Assembly (NCBI GenBank): GCA_021199695.1 | Contig: JAJQHP010000172.1 | Coordinates: forward strand, 1 to 11,432 | Origin: Clostridiales bacterium | Lineage (GTDB): Bacteria; Bacillota; Clostridia; Oscillospirales; Oscillospiraceae | Length of the DNA stretch: 11,432 nt | Reading direction: 5' to 3' | Shown: positions 1 to 5,917 of the stretch, one piece after another | How the letters are laid out: the number at the start of each line of letters is the position of its first letter | How positions within the stretch are numbered: the stretch's first letter is position 1 | The notes under the pieces: generated by a model | The model's database searches: none | What the model was told of the DNA's origin: nothing | Seen by the model: the letters and a program-made list of their open reading frames with translations, nothing else | Position numbers and translations under genes: made by a program

Positions 1-4
1 AGCG

Positions 5-49
5 AAGCGGAAGTGCCGCTTGACGGCGGAGCTGTCGCCGTAAGGCGAC
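5..49. repeat. Composite intergenic hairpin repeat (REP-like)
   Basis: Two hairpins lie side by side downstream of ruvC. AAGCGG/CCGCTT (5-10 and 16-21) closes a 5-nt loop, and GTCGCC/GGCGAC (34-39 and 44-49) closes a gtaa loop and is followed by TGAGGGAGAGC. The second hairpin with its flank resembles dispersed intergenic repeats that I recall from gut Oscillospiraceae genomes; that family assignment is from memory. It may also serve as a 3' end for ruvC mRNA, although no T-run follows it on the minus strand. Confidence 0.5.
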
Positions 50-116
50 TGAGGGAGAGCAGCAGGCACTGCCGATTCGCTGAAAACCTACGGCGACTTC
101 GCACCAACCCCCACCC

Positions 117-638
117 TCACCGGGTATCATACCTCTTCGGGTCAAACACCCGCTCCCGGTTGAGCAGGCTGGTGGCGGACCGTCCGTGGCAGATGGCCAG
201 GGCCAGGGCGTCGGCGGCGTCGTCCGGCCGGGGGATGCGGTCCATCCCCAGCAGCCGCTGGGTCATGAGCATGACCTGCTTTTTGTCCGCCTTGCCGTAG
301 CCCGCCACCGCCTGCTTCACCTGCATGGGGGTGTACTCGTAGATGGGGACCCCCAGCTGCTCCGCCGCCAGGAGGATGACCCCCCGGCCGTGGGCCACGG
401 CGATGCCGGTGGTCAGGTTGGTGTTGAAAAACAGCTCCTCCACCGCCATCTCCTCCGGCTGGAGGATGTGGATCAGCTCCACCATGTCGGCGTAGATCTG
501 GGTCAGACGTTTGGAGAGGGGCAGCCCCGCCGGGGTGGTGATGACGCCGTAGCGGAGCAGAGTGGACTTCTGCCGCTGGGCCTCGATGGCCCCGAAGCCG
601 ATGGTGGCCACCCCCGGGTCGATCCCCAAGATCCGCAT
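117..638 (-). CDS. ruvC: Crossover junction endodeoxyribonuclease RuvC
   Basis: RuvC is the Holliday-junction resolvase that nicks symmetric strands at RuvAB-processed four-way junctions in recombinational repair. The 173-residue product has the usual family length. The acidic catalytic tetrad is visible: D7 in the N-terminal LGIDPG motif, E67 in the AVEELFF segment, and D140 and D143 in RPDDAADALA. I chose the ATG at 638 because AGGGGTG lies about six bases upstream; the in-frame GTG at 647 would sit directly on the Shine-Dalgarno. A near-consensus sigma-A promoter lies at 677-705. In many bacteria ruvA and ruvB follow directly, but the 116 bases downstream show only hairpins, so ruvC appears detached from ruvAB here or separated from it by a repeat. 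Confidence 0.96.
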   Translation of the reverse strand: MRILGIDPGVATIGFGAIEAQRQKSTLLRYGVITTPAGLPLSKRLTQIYADMVELIHILQPEEMAVEELFFNTNLTTGIAVAHGRGVILLAAEQLGVPIYEYTPMQVKQAVAGYGKADKKQVMLMTQRLLGMDRIPRPDDAADALALAICHGRSATSLLNRERVFDPKRYDTR

Positions 639-676
639 ACCGCTCACCCCTCTCTCGAATCCTCAATACAAAACCC

Positions 677-705
677 ATTATAACACATTTGTTCGGGTCT
701 GGCAA
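677..705 (-). promoter_or_regulatory. Sigma-A promoter of ruvC
   Basis: Read on the minus strand, TTGCCA (-35, 705-700) is followed by a 17-bp spacer and a perfect TATAAT (-10, 682-677). A TG one base upstream makes it an extended -10. The predicted transcript starts near 670, about 30 nt before the ruvC ATG. The spacer contains a LexA-like sequence (see 682-695). Confidence 0.8.
682..695 (-). promoter_or_regulatory. LexA-like half-conserved operator in the ruvC promoter
   Basis: On the minus strand the sequence CGAACAAATGTGTT matches the first half and spacing of the Gram-positive SOS box (CGAAC-N4-GTTCG) but departs in the second half. It overlaps the spacer and abuts the -10 of the ruvC promoter, where a repressor would block RNA polymerase. 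A very similar sequence occupies the same place in the promoter at 8464-8492. LexA binding is an inference. Confidence 0.4.
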
Positions 706-777
706 TCGGTTTGTCAGGGGAAGATGCCCGGGGCGGGGCGCGCCGGGAAAAGAAACGGAAAAGGAGCGACAGCGCAC

Positions 778-806
778 TGGAAAAAGCGTCTCCGGTATGG
801 TACAAT
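778..806 (+). promoter_or_regulatory. Sigma-A promoter of the DUF4364 gene
   Basis: TGGAAA (778-783, 4/6 to consensus) is separated by 17 bp from TACAAT (801-806, 5/6). The -10 is extended by TGG directly upstream. Transcription would begin near 813, about 30 nt before the ATG at 844. Confidence 0.65.
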
Positions 807-843
807 AACAGAACAGAAAGCAGCCTGCACAGGAGGAAATATT

Positions 844-1377
844 ATGTCAATCGGTTTCATCAAGTCGCCCCTGGAGATCATGGAGCTGATCCTCTACATC
901 CTGGCCCGGGTGGACGGCCCGGTGGGGATGGGGGACCTCACCGATCTGGCCCTCTGTGACGAGGGGGTGGACTATTTCCAGTTTGCCGACGCCCTGGGCA
1001 AGCTGAGGGAGACGGGCCATGTCACCGTGGACGGGGACGGCCTCATCGCCATCACCCCCAAGGGCCGGAGCAACGGGGCCACCACCGAGGAGGAGCTGCC
1101 CTACTCCGTCCGGGTGAAGTGTGACCGGAACGTGTCCGCCCTGAACCGGCGGCTCCAGCGGGCCCGCCAGGTGCGGACCCGGGTGACCCCCCGGCCGGAC
1201 GGCTCCGGCTACACCGCCCGGATGGTGCTGGACGACGAGCAGGGGAACGTCATGACGCTGGAGATGATGGCCCCGGACCGCACCCAGGCGGAGCTGCTCT
1301 GCCGCAGCTACTCCGCCCAGCCGGAGCGGCTGTACAACCGGCTCCTGTCCCAGCTGCTGGAGCAGGGGGAGGGCTGA
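844..1377 (+). CDS. DUF4364 family protein
   Basis: The 177-residue soluble protein matches my recollection of the DUF4364 family, found in Clostridia. Residues 1-75 look like a winged-helix fold: helical SPLEIMELILYIL, a second helix around residues 44-58, then a beta wing (HVTVDGDGLIAITPKGR). A second domain (about 87-177) begins with the strand PYSVRVKC and ends in helices. The start at 844 is fixed by a strong AGGAGGAAA seven to eight bases upstream, so the long in-frame extension back to 562 is not coding. The role is unknown; a DNA-binding regulator is plausible from the N-terminal fold. It is monocistronic, divergent from ruvC, and ends before a bidirectional hairpin. Confidence 0.85.
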   Translation: MSIGFIKSPLEIMELILYILARVDGPVGMGDLTDLALCDEGVDYFQFADALGKLRETGHVTVDGDGLIAITPKGRSNGATTEEELPYSVRVKCDRNVSALNRRLQRARQVRTRVTPRPDGSGYTARMVLDDEQGNVMTLEMMAPDRTQAELLCRSYSAQPERLYNRLLSQLLEQGEG

Positions 1378-1437
1378 GGGAGAGGCGGACGCCGGCCCCC
1401 CTGGCGCATCGACAGAAAACGACACAGAAAACGATCA

Positions 1438-1481
1438 CGGCAGCCTTACCGGGGAACAGGAACCCCCGGGTAAGGCTGCCG
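1438..1481. terminator. Bidirectional hairpin between convergent genes
   Basis: CGGCAGCCTTACC (1438-1450) pairs over 13 bp with GGTAAGGCTGCCG (1469-1481). The stem extends through GGGG/CCCC with one bulged G. It lies between the DUF4364 stop and the AbrB-like stop. Rightward it is followed by CTGCGTTTCATT and leftward by TGATCGTTTTCTG, so the U-tract is weak on both strands. Just left of it, an 11-bp direct repeat (ACAGAAAACGA at 1412 and 1424) is visible. Confidence 0.65.
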
Positions 1482-1514
1482 CTGCGTTTCATTCAGGAGG
1501 GGAACACTTCTGCA

Positions 1515-1757
1515 TTACAGCCCCTGAAGCTGTTTCAGGCAGTTCCGGCAGATATTTTTCCCCTTGTAGGGCACCACGTTCTTCCCGTTGCCGCAGAAGA
1601 CGCAGGTGGGCTGATACTTCCGCAGGACAATGGAGGAGCCGTCCACATAGATCTCCAGTGCGTCCTTTTCCGAGATCTCCATGGTGCGCCGCAGCTCCAC
1701 GGGCAGGACGATCCGGCCCAGCTCATCTACCTTTCGAACGATCCCAGTGGATTTCAT
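1515..1757 (-). CDS. AbrB-family transition-state regulator with C-terminal zinc ribbon
   Basis: The 80-residue protein begins with a very well conserved AbrB swapped-hairpin DNA-binding domain: MKSTGIVRKVDELGRIVLP, then ELRRTMEI and EKDALEIYVDG (residues 1-48). In B. subtilis, AbrB represses post-exponential and sporulation genes during growth. Here the usual C-terminal multimerisation domain is replaced by a short segment with CxxC at 52/55 and CxxC at 70/73, which should bind one zinc. The start is supported by AAGGAAGAG upstream of the ATG. Its start lies 31 bp after the deacetylase stop on the same strand, so co-transcription is likely, though an internal promoter is possible. The zinc-ribbon form is known in clostridial homologues; its targets here are unknown. 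Confidence 0.88.
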   Translation of the reverse strand: MKSTGIVRKVDELGRIVLPVELRRTMEISEKDALEIYVDGSSIVLRKYQPTCVFCGNGKNVVPYKGKNICRNCLKQLQGL

Positions 1758-1788
1758 CTCTCTCTTCCTTTCTTCTCTCCCAACGGCG

Positions 1789-2751
1789 TCAGTTGCCCAC
1801 CCGATGATGCACCGGCGTGGTGGAGCGGTCGATGGCCTTAAAGGTGTAGCCGTTCTCCCGGCCGTAGTTGATGATGGATTGGAGCGCCTGTACCGTCGTC
1901 TTTTTGCTGTTGGCGTCGTGCATGAGCACCACGTTGGCCCGGCCCTTTTGCAGTCCGCCGGTGACGTTGGTGACCAGAGTGCTGTCCGGGATGCTGTTCC
2001 CGCTGGCGTCCTCCGAGTCTACGTTCCAGTCGAAATAGACCATGCCCAGGTCGGACACCCGCTGGGTCAGCCGGGTCATAATGCCCTGGTTGTAGTTGGC
2101 GCTGATGGTGTTGGAGCTGCCCCCGGGGAAGCGGAGGCAGAACGCCTCATACCCGGTGTCCCGGTACAGCTTCTCCTTCAGCTCCTCCACCCCGTCCAGG
2201 TAGGCGTCCTCGGAGGAATAGCACGCCTCGTAGTCGTGGTCCAGGGCGTGGATACCGATGGTGTCCCCGTCCTCGATCATCCGCTCCAGGAGGGGGAGCT
2301 TGTCCTCGGAATAGTCCACGATAAAGAAGGTGGCCTGGATGCAGTTTTCCTCCAGCACGTCCAGGATCTCCCCCGTGATGGTGCTGCTGGGGCCGTCGTC
2401 GAAGGTGAGGTAAATCACGCTGTCCGGGTCCGGGGTCGGATATTCCGGCTCCACTGTCTCATCCTCCGCCTCGGCGGGGACGGCGGCCTCTTCCGCCGTG
2501 TCGGCGTCCCCGGGGGCCGGGACTGCGCTCTCATCGTCGGCGCTCTCCTGCTCCGCGCTCTCCTGCTCCGCGATCACCGTGTCGTCGGGTCCGATGCCCG
2601 TGGCGTGGAGAAATACGGCCCATCCCGCCGTCAGCACCATACACAGCAGCAGAGCGGACCCCGCCAGCCGGAGCATCCGCCTCCGCTGCTGCCGCTGTCT
2701 GCGCCGTCGTCGCTGCTCTCTGCGGCGACGTTCCAGCTCCTGTTTCGTCAT
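1789..2751 (-). CDS. Membrane-anchored polysaccharide deacetylase (NodB homology)
   Basis: A carbohydrate-esterase-4 deacetylase expected to remove acetyl groups from peptidoglycan or another wall glycan outside the membrane. Using the ATG at 2751 it has 320 residues. An Arg-rich cytosolic tail (1-27) precedes one membrane helix (about 28-49) and an acidic Glu/Asp/Pro linker (about 55-110), then the NodB domain. Motifs in order are TFDDG (116-120, base and metal Asp), H168-x3-H172 (metal), RFPGG (207-211), DWNVD (241-245) and MHD (277-279, catalytic His), so the active site looks intact. An in-frame GTG at 2796 would add 15 residues but has a poor ribosome site; ATG 2751 has GGAGAGG about 12 nt upstream. 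The promoter at 2823-2850 carries phased upstream repeats. Substrate (muropeptide versus other glycan) cannot be told from sequence. Confidence 0.9.
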   Translation of the reverse strand: MTKQELERRRREQRRRRRQRQQRRRMLRLAGSALLLCMVLTAGWAVFLHATGIGPDDTVIAEQESAEQESADDESAVPAPGDADTAEEAAVPAEAEDETVEPEYPTPDPDSVIYLTFDDGPSSTITGEILDVLEENCIQATFFIVDYSEDKLPLLERMIEDGDTIGIHALDHDYEACYSSEDAYLDGVEELKEKLYRDTGYEAFCLRFPGGSSNTISANYNQGIMTRLTQRVSDLGMVYFDWNVDSEDASGNSIPDSTLVTNVTGGLQKGRANVVLMHDANSKKTTVQALQSIINYGRENGYTFKAIDRSTTPVHHRVGN

Positions 2752-2822
2752 TTGCGACCATATCCTCTCCGGCAGAAGCTGTTGTCGTCGCCGCACCCCC
2801 GCCGCTGATTTTCCTACCTCTC

Positions 2823-2850
2823 ATTTTATCCCAAAACGGGAGATAGTCAA
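2823..2850 (-). promoter_or_regulatory. Sigma-A promoter of the deacetylase/abrB-like operon
   Basis: On the minus strand TTGACT (2850-2845, 5/6) is followed by a 16-bp spacer and TAAAAT (2828-2823, 5/6). The start would be near 2816, giving a leader of about 65 nt to the ATG at 2751. The phased repeats at 2869-2902 lie directly upstream of the -35, the usual position for an activator of the OmpR/PhoB class. Confidence 0.65.
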
Positions 2851-2868
2851 TAAATCCGGGGGAATTGA

Positions 2869-2902
2869 AAGAATTTGTTAAGAATCTGTAAGAATCTGGA
2901 AG
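2869..2902. promoter_or_regulatory. Helix-phased repeats resembling a WalR/OmpR-type box
   Basis: AAGA recurs at 2869, 2880, 2890 and 2900, one helical turn apart. On the plus strand TGTTAA (2876-2881), five bases, then TGTAAG (2887-2892) matches the WalR (YycF) consensus TGTWAH-N5-TGTWAH at 11 of 12 fixed positions. A weaker third unit, TGGAAG, sits at 2897-2902. Direct repeats with a 10-11 bp period are typical of OmpR-family response-regulator sites. Regulator identity is inferred only from motif similarity. Confidence 0.45.
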
Positions 2903-3041
2903 AGAATGACCTTATTTCACGCACAAATATCCGCCCTGAAAGCACATGGCCATATGCGCCCGTTCCGCGCCCCGGGCTGGCCTCCTACCGGTCTGCTGCG
3001 GGCCGCGCTGTCATAGAATAGGACCAGAGGAGGGGTGGGTT

Positions 3042-3623
3042 ATGGCAATGACCTGGCTGTGGACGGGGATGGTCGCCCTGAGCCTTATCTTTGGCTGGTG
3101 CAACGGGACGCTGGAGGCGGTGTCCGCCGCCGCGGGGACGGGGGCACAGAGCGCGGTGGAGCTGTGTATTTCCATGGCAGGTCCCCTGTGCCTGTGGAAC
3201 GGCGTGATGGCGGTGCTGAGAGCCTGCGGGGGACTGGAGGGGATGAGCCGCCTGCTCCGGCCCGTTCTGGGCAGGCTCTATCCCGCCTTCCGGGAGGACG
3301 GGGAGGTGATGGGGGCGATCTCCGCCAACGTCTCCGCCAATCTGCTGGGGCTGGGCAACGCCGCCACCCCGTCCGGGATACGGGCCGCCCGGGGCATGGC
3401 GGAGGGCTCCCCCGGGGTGGCCTCGGACAGTCTGTGTATGCTGGTGGTGTGCAACACCGCCTCCATCCAGCTCATCCCCACCACGGTGGCCGCCGTGCGC
3501 AGCGGGGCGGGCTGCGAGACCCCCTTCGACATCCTCCCCGCCGTCTGGCTGGCCTCGGCCTGTTCGGTGACGGTGGGGGTCCTGGCCGTCCGGCTGTTTG
3601 CCCGGCTGTGGAGGGGAAGATGA
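3042..3623 (+). CDS. spmA: Spore maturation protein A
   Basis: SpmA is a polytopic membrane protein with a nucleoside-recognition (Gate) domain. With SpmB it is needed for spore-core dehydration and heat resistance, and in Bacillus it is expressed in the mother cell. The 193-residue product shows the expected features: a first membrane helix (residues 4-20), PLCLWNGVMAVLRACGG (48-64), the conserved ISANVSANLLGLGNAATP stretch (93-110), and NTASIQLIPTTVAAVR (138-153) with a final helix (about 165-186). The start at 3042 is set by AGGAGGGG eight or so bases upstream; the in-frame extension to 2946 has none. It overlaps spmB by four bases (ATGA). A CATAGAAT at 3012-3019 resembles a sigma-E -10 but lies too close to the ribosome site and has no clear -35, so I do not call it. 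Confidence 0.94.
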   Translation: MAMTWLWTGMVALSLIFGWCNGTLEAVSAAAGTGAQSAVELCISMAGPLCLWNGVMAVLRACGGLEGMSRLLRPVLGRLYPAFREDGEVMGAISANVSANLLGLGNAATPSGIRAARGMAEGSPGVASDSLCMLVVCNTASIQLIPTTVAAVRSGAGCETPFDILPAVWLASACSVTVGVLAVRLFARLWRGR

Positions 3624-4147
3624 ACACCCTCACCGCCCTGCTGCTGCCCGCCGTCCTGCTTGTGACCGCCGTGGCCGGGGTATGGAAGCGGGTGGACGTG
3701 TACCAGACCCTGGCGGACGGGGCAGGGGAGGGGCTGCACATCCTTCTGCGCATCCTGCCGCCCCTCATCGGCCTCATGACCGCCATCTCCATGCTCCGGG
3801 CCTCCGGCTTCCTGGACTGGGCGGCCCAGGCCCTGGGGCCGCTGCTCTCCGCCGTGGGTATCCCGCCGGAGACGGTGGGGCTGCTGCTGGTCCGGCCCAT
3901 GAGCGGCAGCGGGGCCCTGGGGCTGGGGGCGGAGCTGATGGAGACCTACGGTCCGGACTCCCTCATCGGCCGGACGGCGGCGGTGATGCTGGGCTCCACC
4001 GAGACCACCTTCTACACCGTCAGCGTCTACTTCGGGGCGGTGGGCGTCCGCAGGACCCGGTACGCCGTCCCCACCGCCCTCTGCGCCGATCTGGCGGGCT
4101 TTCTCGCCGCCGCCTGGGCGGTCCGGCTGTTTTTCCCCGATTCCTGA
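3620..4147 (+). CDS. spmB: Spore maturation protein B
   Basis: The partner of SpmA, with 175 residues (the B. subtilis protein is about the same length) and the same Gate-type fold. Membrane helices are visible at about 4-20, 39-59, 84-104 and 152-172. Family-diagnostic stretches are ILLRILPPLIGLMTAISMLR (41-60), VRPMSGSGALG (91-101), and GRTAAVMLGSTETTFYTVSV (117-136) followed by YFG. The ATG at 3620 overlaps the spmA TGA (ATGA), so translation is probably coupled; GAGGGGAAG inside the spmA end supplies the ribosome site. No promoter is seen between the two genes. The gene ends at a 298-bp convergent gap full of hairpins. Confidence 0.95.
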   Translation: MNTLTALLLPAVLLVTAVAGVWKRVDVYQTLADGAGEGLHILLRILPPLIGLMTAISMLRASGFLDWAAQALGPLLSAVGIPPETVGLLLVRPMSGSGALGLGAELMETYGPDSLIGRTAAVMLGSTETTFYTVSVYFGAVGVRRTRYAVPTALCADLAGFLAAAWAVRLFFPDS

Positions 4148-4175
4148 CCGGTTCTCCCTTCTTCGCCAAAAGAAT

Positions 4176-4214
4176 ACACCCTTCGGCGGTAAAAATCCGT
4201 CGAAGGGTGTCGGG
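4176..4214. repeat. 39-bp hairpin repeat, copy 1
   Basis: ACACCCTTCG pairs with CGAAGGGTGT, and inside it CGG pairs with CCG after a G-T wobble, giving a 14-bp stem with a TAAAAAT loop. It matches copy 2 at 4371-4409 at 36 of 39 positions; the three differences lie in the loop. It is the first hairpin downstream of spmB and may act as a transcript end, although no T-run follows. Confidence 0.85.
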
Positions 4215-4264
4215 ACTGTCAAAAAGTGCCTGAGATTTCTGCAATAGAGTAGCGGGGGTGGGTC

Positions 4265-4287
4265 GGAGGGGGCAAAAAGCCCCCTTC
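4265..4287. terminator. G/C-stem hairpin with A5 loop
   Basis: GGGGGC (4268-4273) and GCCCCC (4279-4284) enclose AAAAA. Three further pairs, one of them G-T, extend the stem to 4265-4287. It lies in the convergent spmB/hemW gap and could halt either transcript. There is no long U-tract, so terminator function is an inference. Confidence 0.45.
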
Positions 4288-4300
4288 GCGTGCAATAAAA

Positions 4301-4335
4301 ACGATTTTTAGAACTTTTTAAAGTTCAAAAATCGT
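4301..4335. terminator. AT-rich inverted repeat, likely hemW-side terminator
   Basis: ACGATTTTT (4301-4309) plus GAACTTT (4311-4317) pair with AAAGTTC (4320-4326) plus AAAAATCGT (4327-4335), leaving one bulged A. Read leftward, in the direction of hemW transcription, the stem is followed directly by TTTTATTG, as in an intrinsic terminator. It is strikingly AT-rich for this genome. Confidence 0.55.
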
Positions 4336-4338
4336 ACT

Positions 4339-4369
4339 CAGCGAGTCAAAAATTATTTTTGACACGCTG
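4339..4369. repeat. 31-bp near-perfect palindrome
   Basis: CAGCG-a-GTCAAAAAT, one central T, then ATTTTTGAC-a-CGCTG: two 15-base arms with a single A-A mismatch. It lies directly beside copy 2 of the 39-bp repeat. It may be part of the same composite dispersed element. Confidence 0.75.
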
Positions 4370-4370
4370 T

Positions 4371-4409
4371 ACACCCTTCGGCGGGCGAAATCCGTCGAAG
4401 GGTGTCGGG
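4371..4409. repeat. 39-bp hairpin repeat, copy 2
   Basis: A direct repeat of 4176-4214 in the same orientation, differing only in the loop (GCGAAAT instead of TAAAAAT). The 14-bp stem is fully conserved. It lies about 40 bp downstream of the hemW stop, so the two copies bracket a 156-bp hairpin-rich segment. Confidence 0.85.
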
Positions 4410-4445
4410 GATGGAAAGAAATTGAAAAACGGACGGCTTCCGGCC

Positions 4446-5687
4446 TTACCGCCCCAGCAGGCTGTCCACCGTGTTGTGCTCCTGGGCCTCCAGCAGGTCG
4501 ATGATAATGCCGTTGGACAGCAGGAACCCCTCCGGGGTCAGCCGCCAACGGTCCCCCTCCAGCCGCCGGGCCAGCCCCCGGGCGGCGTAGCCCTCCAGCA
4601 GCTGCTCCAGTGGTTTGAAGTTCATGTGATACCGGCGGCTGTAGAAGTCCCCGTCGATGCCCTCCGCCGTCCGCAGGCCCAGCATGATATACTCGCTCCG
4701 CCGCTCCTCCTGGGGGATGACCTGGTCCTCGTCTACGATGGGGCCGCCGTCCTCCATGCCGGAGAGATAGCGGTCCAGGTCCCGGACAAAGCTGTACCGC
4801 CGCCCGCCGAAGTCGCTGTGGGCCCCGGGGCCGAAGCCCACATATTCCTCCAGCCGCCAGTACCGGAGATTGTGCCGGGAGGCCCGGCCGGACCGGGCGA
4901 AGTTGGAGATCTCGTACTGCTCGTACCCCGCCGCCGCCAGGCGGTCCACCATCCACAGGTACATATCCGCCTGGAGGTCGTCGTCGGCAATGTGGTAGTC
5001 GTCCAAATGGTCGCAGAGATATGTCCCCTCCTCCACCTGGAGGCCGTAGCAGCTCAGATGCTCCGGGTTCAGGCGAAGGGCCTCCTCTACGCTGTGCTGC
5101 CAGGAGGCCATGGTCTGCTCCGGCAGACCGTAGATCAGGTCCAGGCTCAGGTTCCGGATGCCCGCCCTCCGGGCCAGCCGGACCGCCTCCTCCCCCTGGG
5201 CGAAGGTGTGGGGGCGGCCCACCGCCCCCAGCTCGTTGTCGTTGGCGGACTGTAAGCCCAGGGACAGCCGGTTCACCCCCGCCCGGCGGACGGCCCGGAG
5301 GAGGGGCAGGGTGACGCTCTCCGGGTTGGCCTCCAGGGTGATCTCGCAGTCCCGCTCCAGGGAGTAGTACCGCTTCACCGTCTTTAGCAGGTCGGTCAGC
5401 CGCCGCTCCCCCAGAAGGGTAGGGGTGCCGCCGCCGATGTAGACGGTGTCCACCCGCCGCCCCGCCGCCTGGGGCGCGGTCTCCCGGAGATGCTGGGTGA
5501 GGGCGGCCAGATACCGGTCCATGTCCCCCTCCCGGTGGGGCAGAGAGTAAAAGTCGCAGTAGGCGCACTTGCTCCGGCAGAAGGGGACATGGAGATAGAT
5601 GCCCAGAGACTTCCCCCTCTGGCTGCGGGCGTAGTCCCGCTGGAGCCGTTCCCGCTCCCGTTGCTGCTGTAACAGCGTCCATCTCAT
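4446..5687 (-). CDS. hemW: Radical SAM heme chaperone HemW
   Basis: A 413-residue radical SAM enzyme of the HemN/HemW family. The [4Fe-4S]-AdoMet triad is C37-x3-C41-x2-C44. The next conserved position is F46 instead of the extra Cys of true coproporphyrinogen dehydrogenase HemN, which marks HemW, a heme-binding protein that delivers heme to respiratory enzymes. Other family marks are GGGTPT (85-90), LEANPESV (118-125), RLSLGLQS (140-147), DLIYGLP (183-189), the HNxxYW signature (272-277) and GFGPGAHS (284-291), then a C-terminal winged-helix-like domain (about 310-413). GAGGAGG about nine bases upstream supports the ATG at 5687. Older databases call such genes oxygen-independent coproporphyrinogen III oxidase. 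It is monocistronic and preceded by an extended -10 promoter. Confidence 0.95.
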   Translation of the reverse strand: MRWTLLQQQRERERLQRDYARSQRGKSLGIYLHVPFCRSKCAYCDFYSLPHREGDMDRYLAALTQHLRETAPQAAGRRVDTVYIGGGTPTLLGERRLTDLLKTVKRYYSLERDCEITLEANPESVTLPLLRAVRRAGVNRLSLGLQSANDNELGAVGRPHTFAQGEEAVRLARRAGIRNLSLDLIYGLPEQTMASWQHSVEEALRLNPEHLSCYGLQVEEGTYLCDHLDDYHIADDDLQADMYLWMVDRLAAAGYEQYEISNFARSGRASRHNLRYWRLEEYVGFGPGAHSDFGGRRYSFVRDLDRYLSGMEDGGPIVDEDQVIPQEERRSEYIMLGLRTAEGIDGDFYSRRYHMNFKPLEQLLEGYAARGLARRLEGDRWRLTPEGFLLSNGIIIDLLEAQEHNTVDSLLGR

Positions 5688-5722
5688 GGCTGTGGCCTCC
5701 TCTGCACGGTGGTGTCGGTGTG

Positions 5723-5751
5723 ATTATAGCACAGGTCGGACGGGATTTCAC
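5723..5751 (-). promoter_or_regulatory. Sigma-A promoter of hemW
   Basis: On the minus strand GTGAAA (5751-5746, 4/6) is followed by 17 bp and a perfect TATAAT (5728-5723). The -10 is extended by TGC. The predicted leader is about 30 nt. Confidence 0.7.
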
Positions 5752-5917
5752 GGGAACGGGCGCGCTTTTTCTGAAACGGTTTTTTTTCGCCGGTCCCCCT
5801 GGGCCAAAACGGTTGTAATCTCGGGCAAAATATGCTAAGGTAAAAGAGAAACGACATTTATCTGCGGCGGACCGACCGGGGACGCCGAAAATTCGAGAGA
5901 GAAAAGGAGCGTTCCAC

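Noticed and set aside
1681..2808. 375-codon plus-strand frame over the deacetylase
   Set aside because: The minus strand encodes a complete NodB domain with all catalytic motifs; this frame is its shadow.
3012..3019. Sigma-E -10 (CATAGAAT) for spmAB
   Set aside because: The implied start would lie at the ribosome site, and no sigma-E -35 lies at the right distance.
4176..4409. Possible CRISPR array
   Set aside because: There are only two repeat copies, 156 bp apart, each a terminator-like hairpin; spacing and number do not fit.
4446..5687. Oxygen-independent coproporphyrinogen III oxidase (HemN)
   Set aside because: Phe46 replaces the fourth Cys of the HemN signature and the HNxxYW motif is present, so HemW is the better call.
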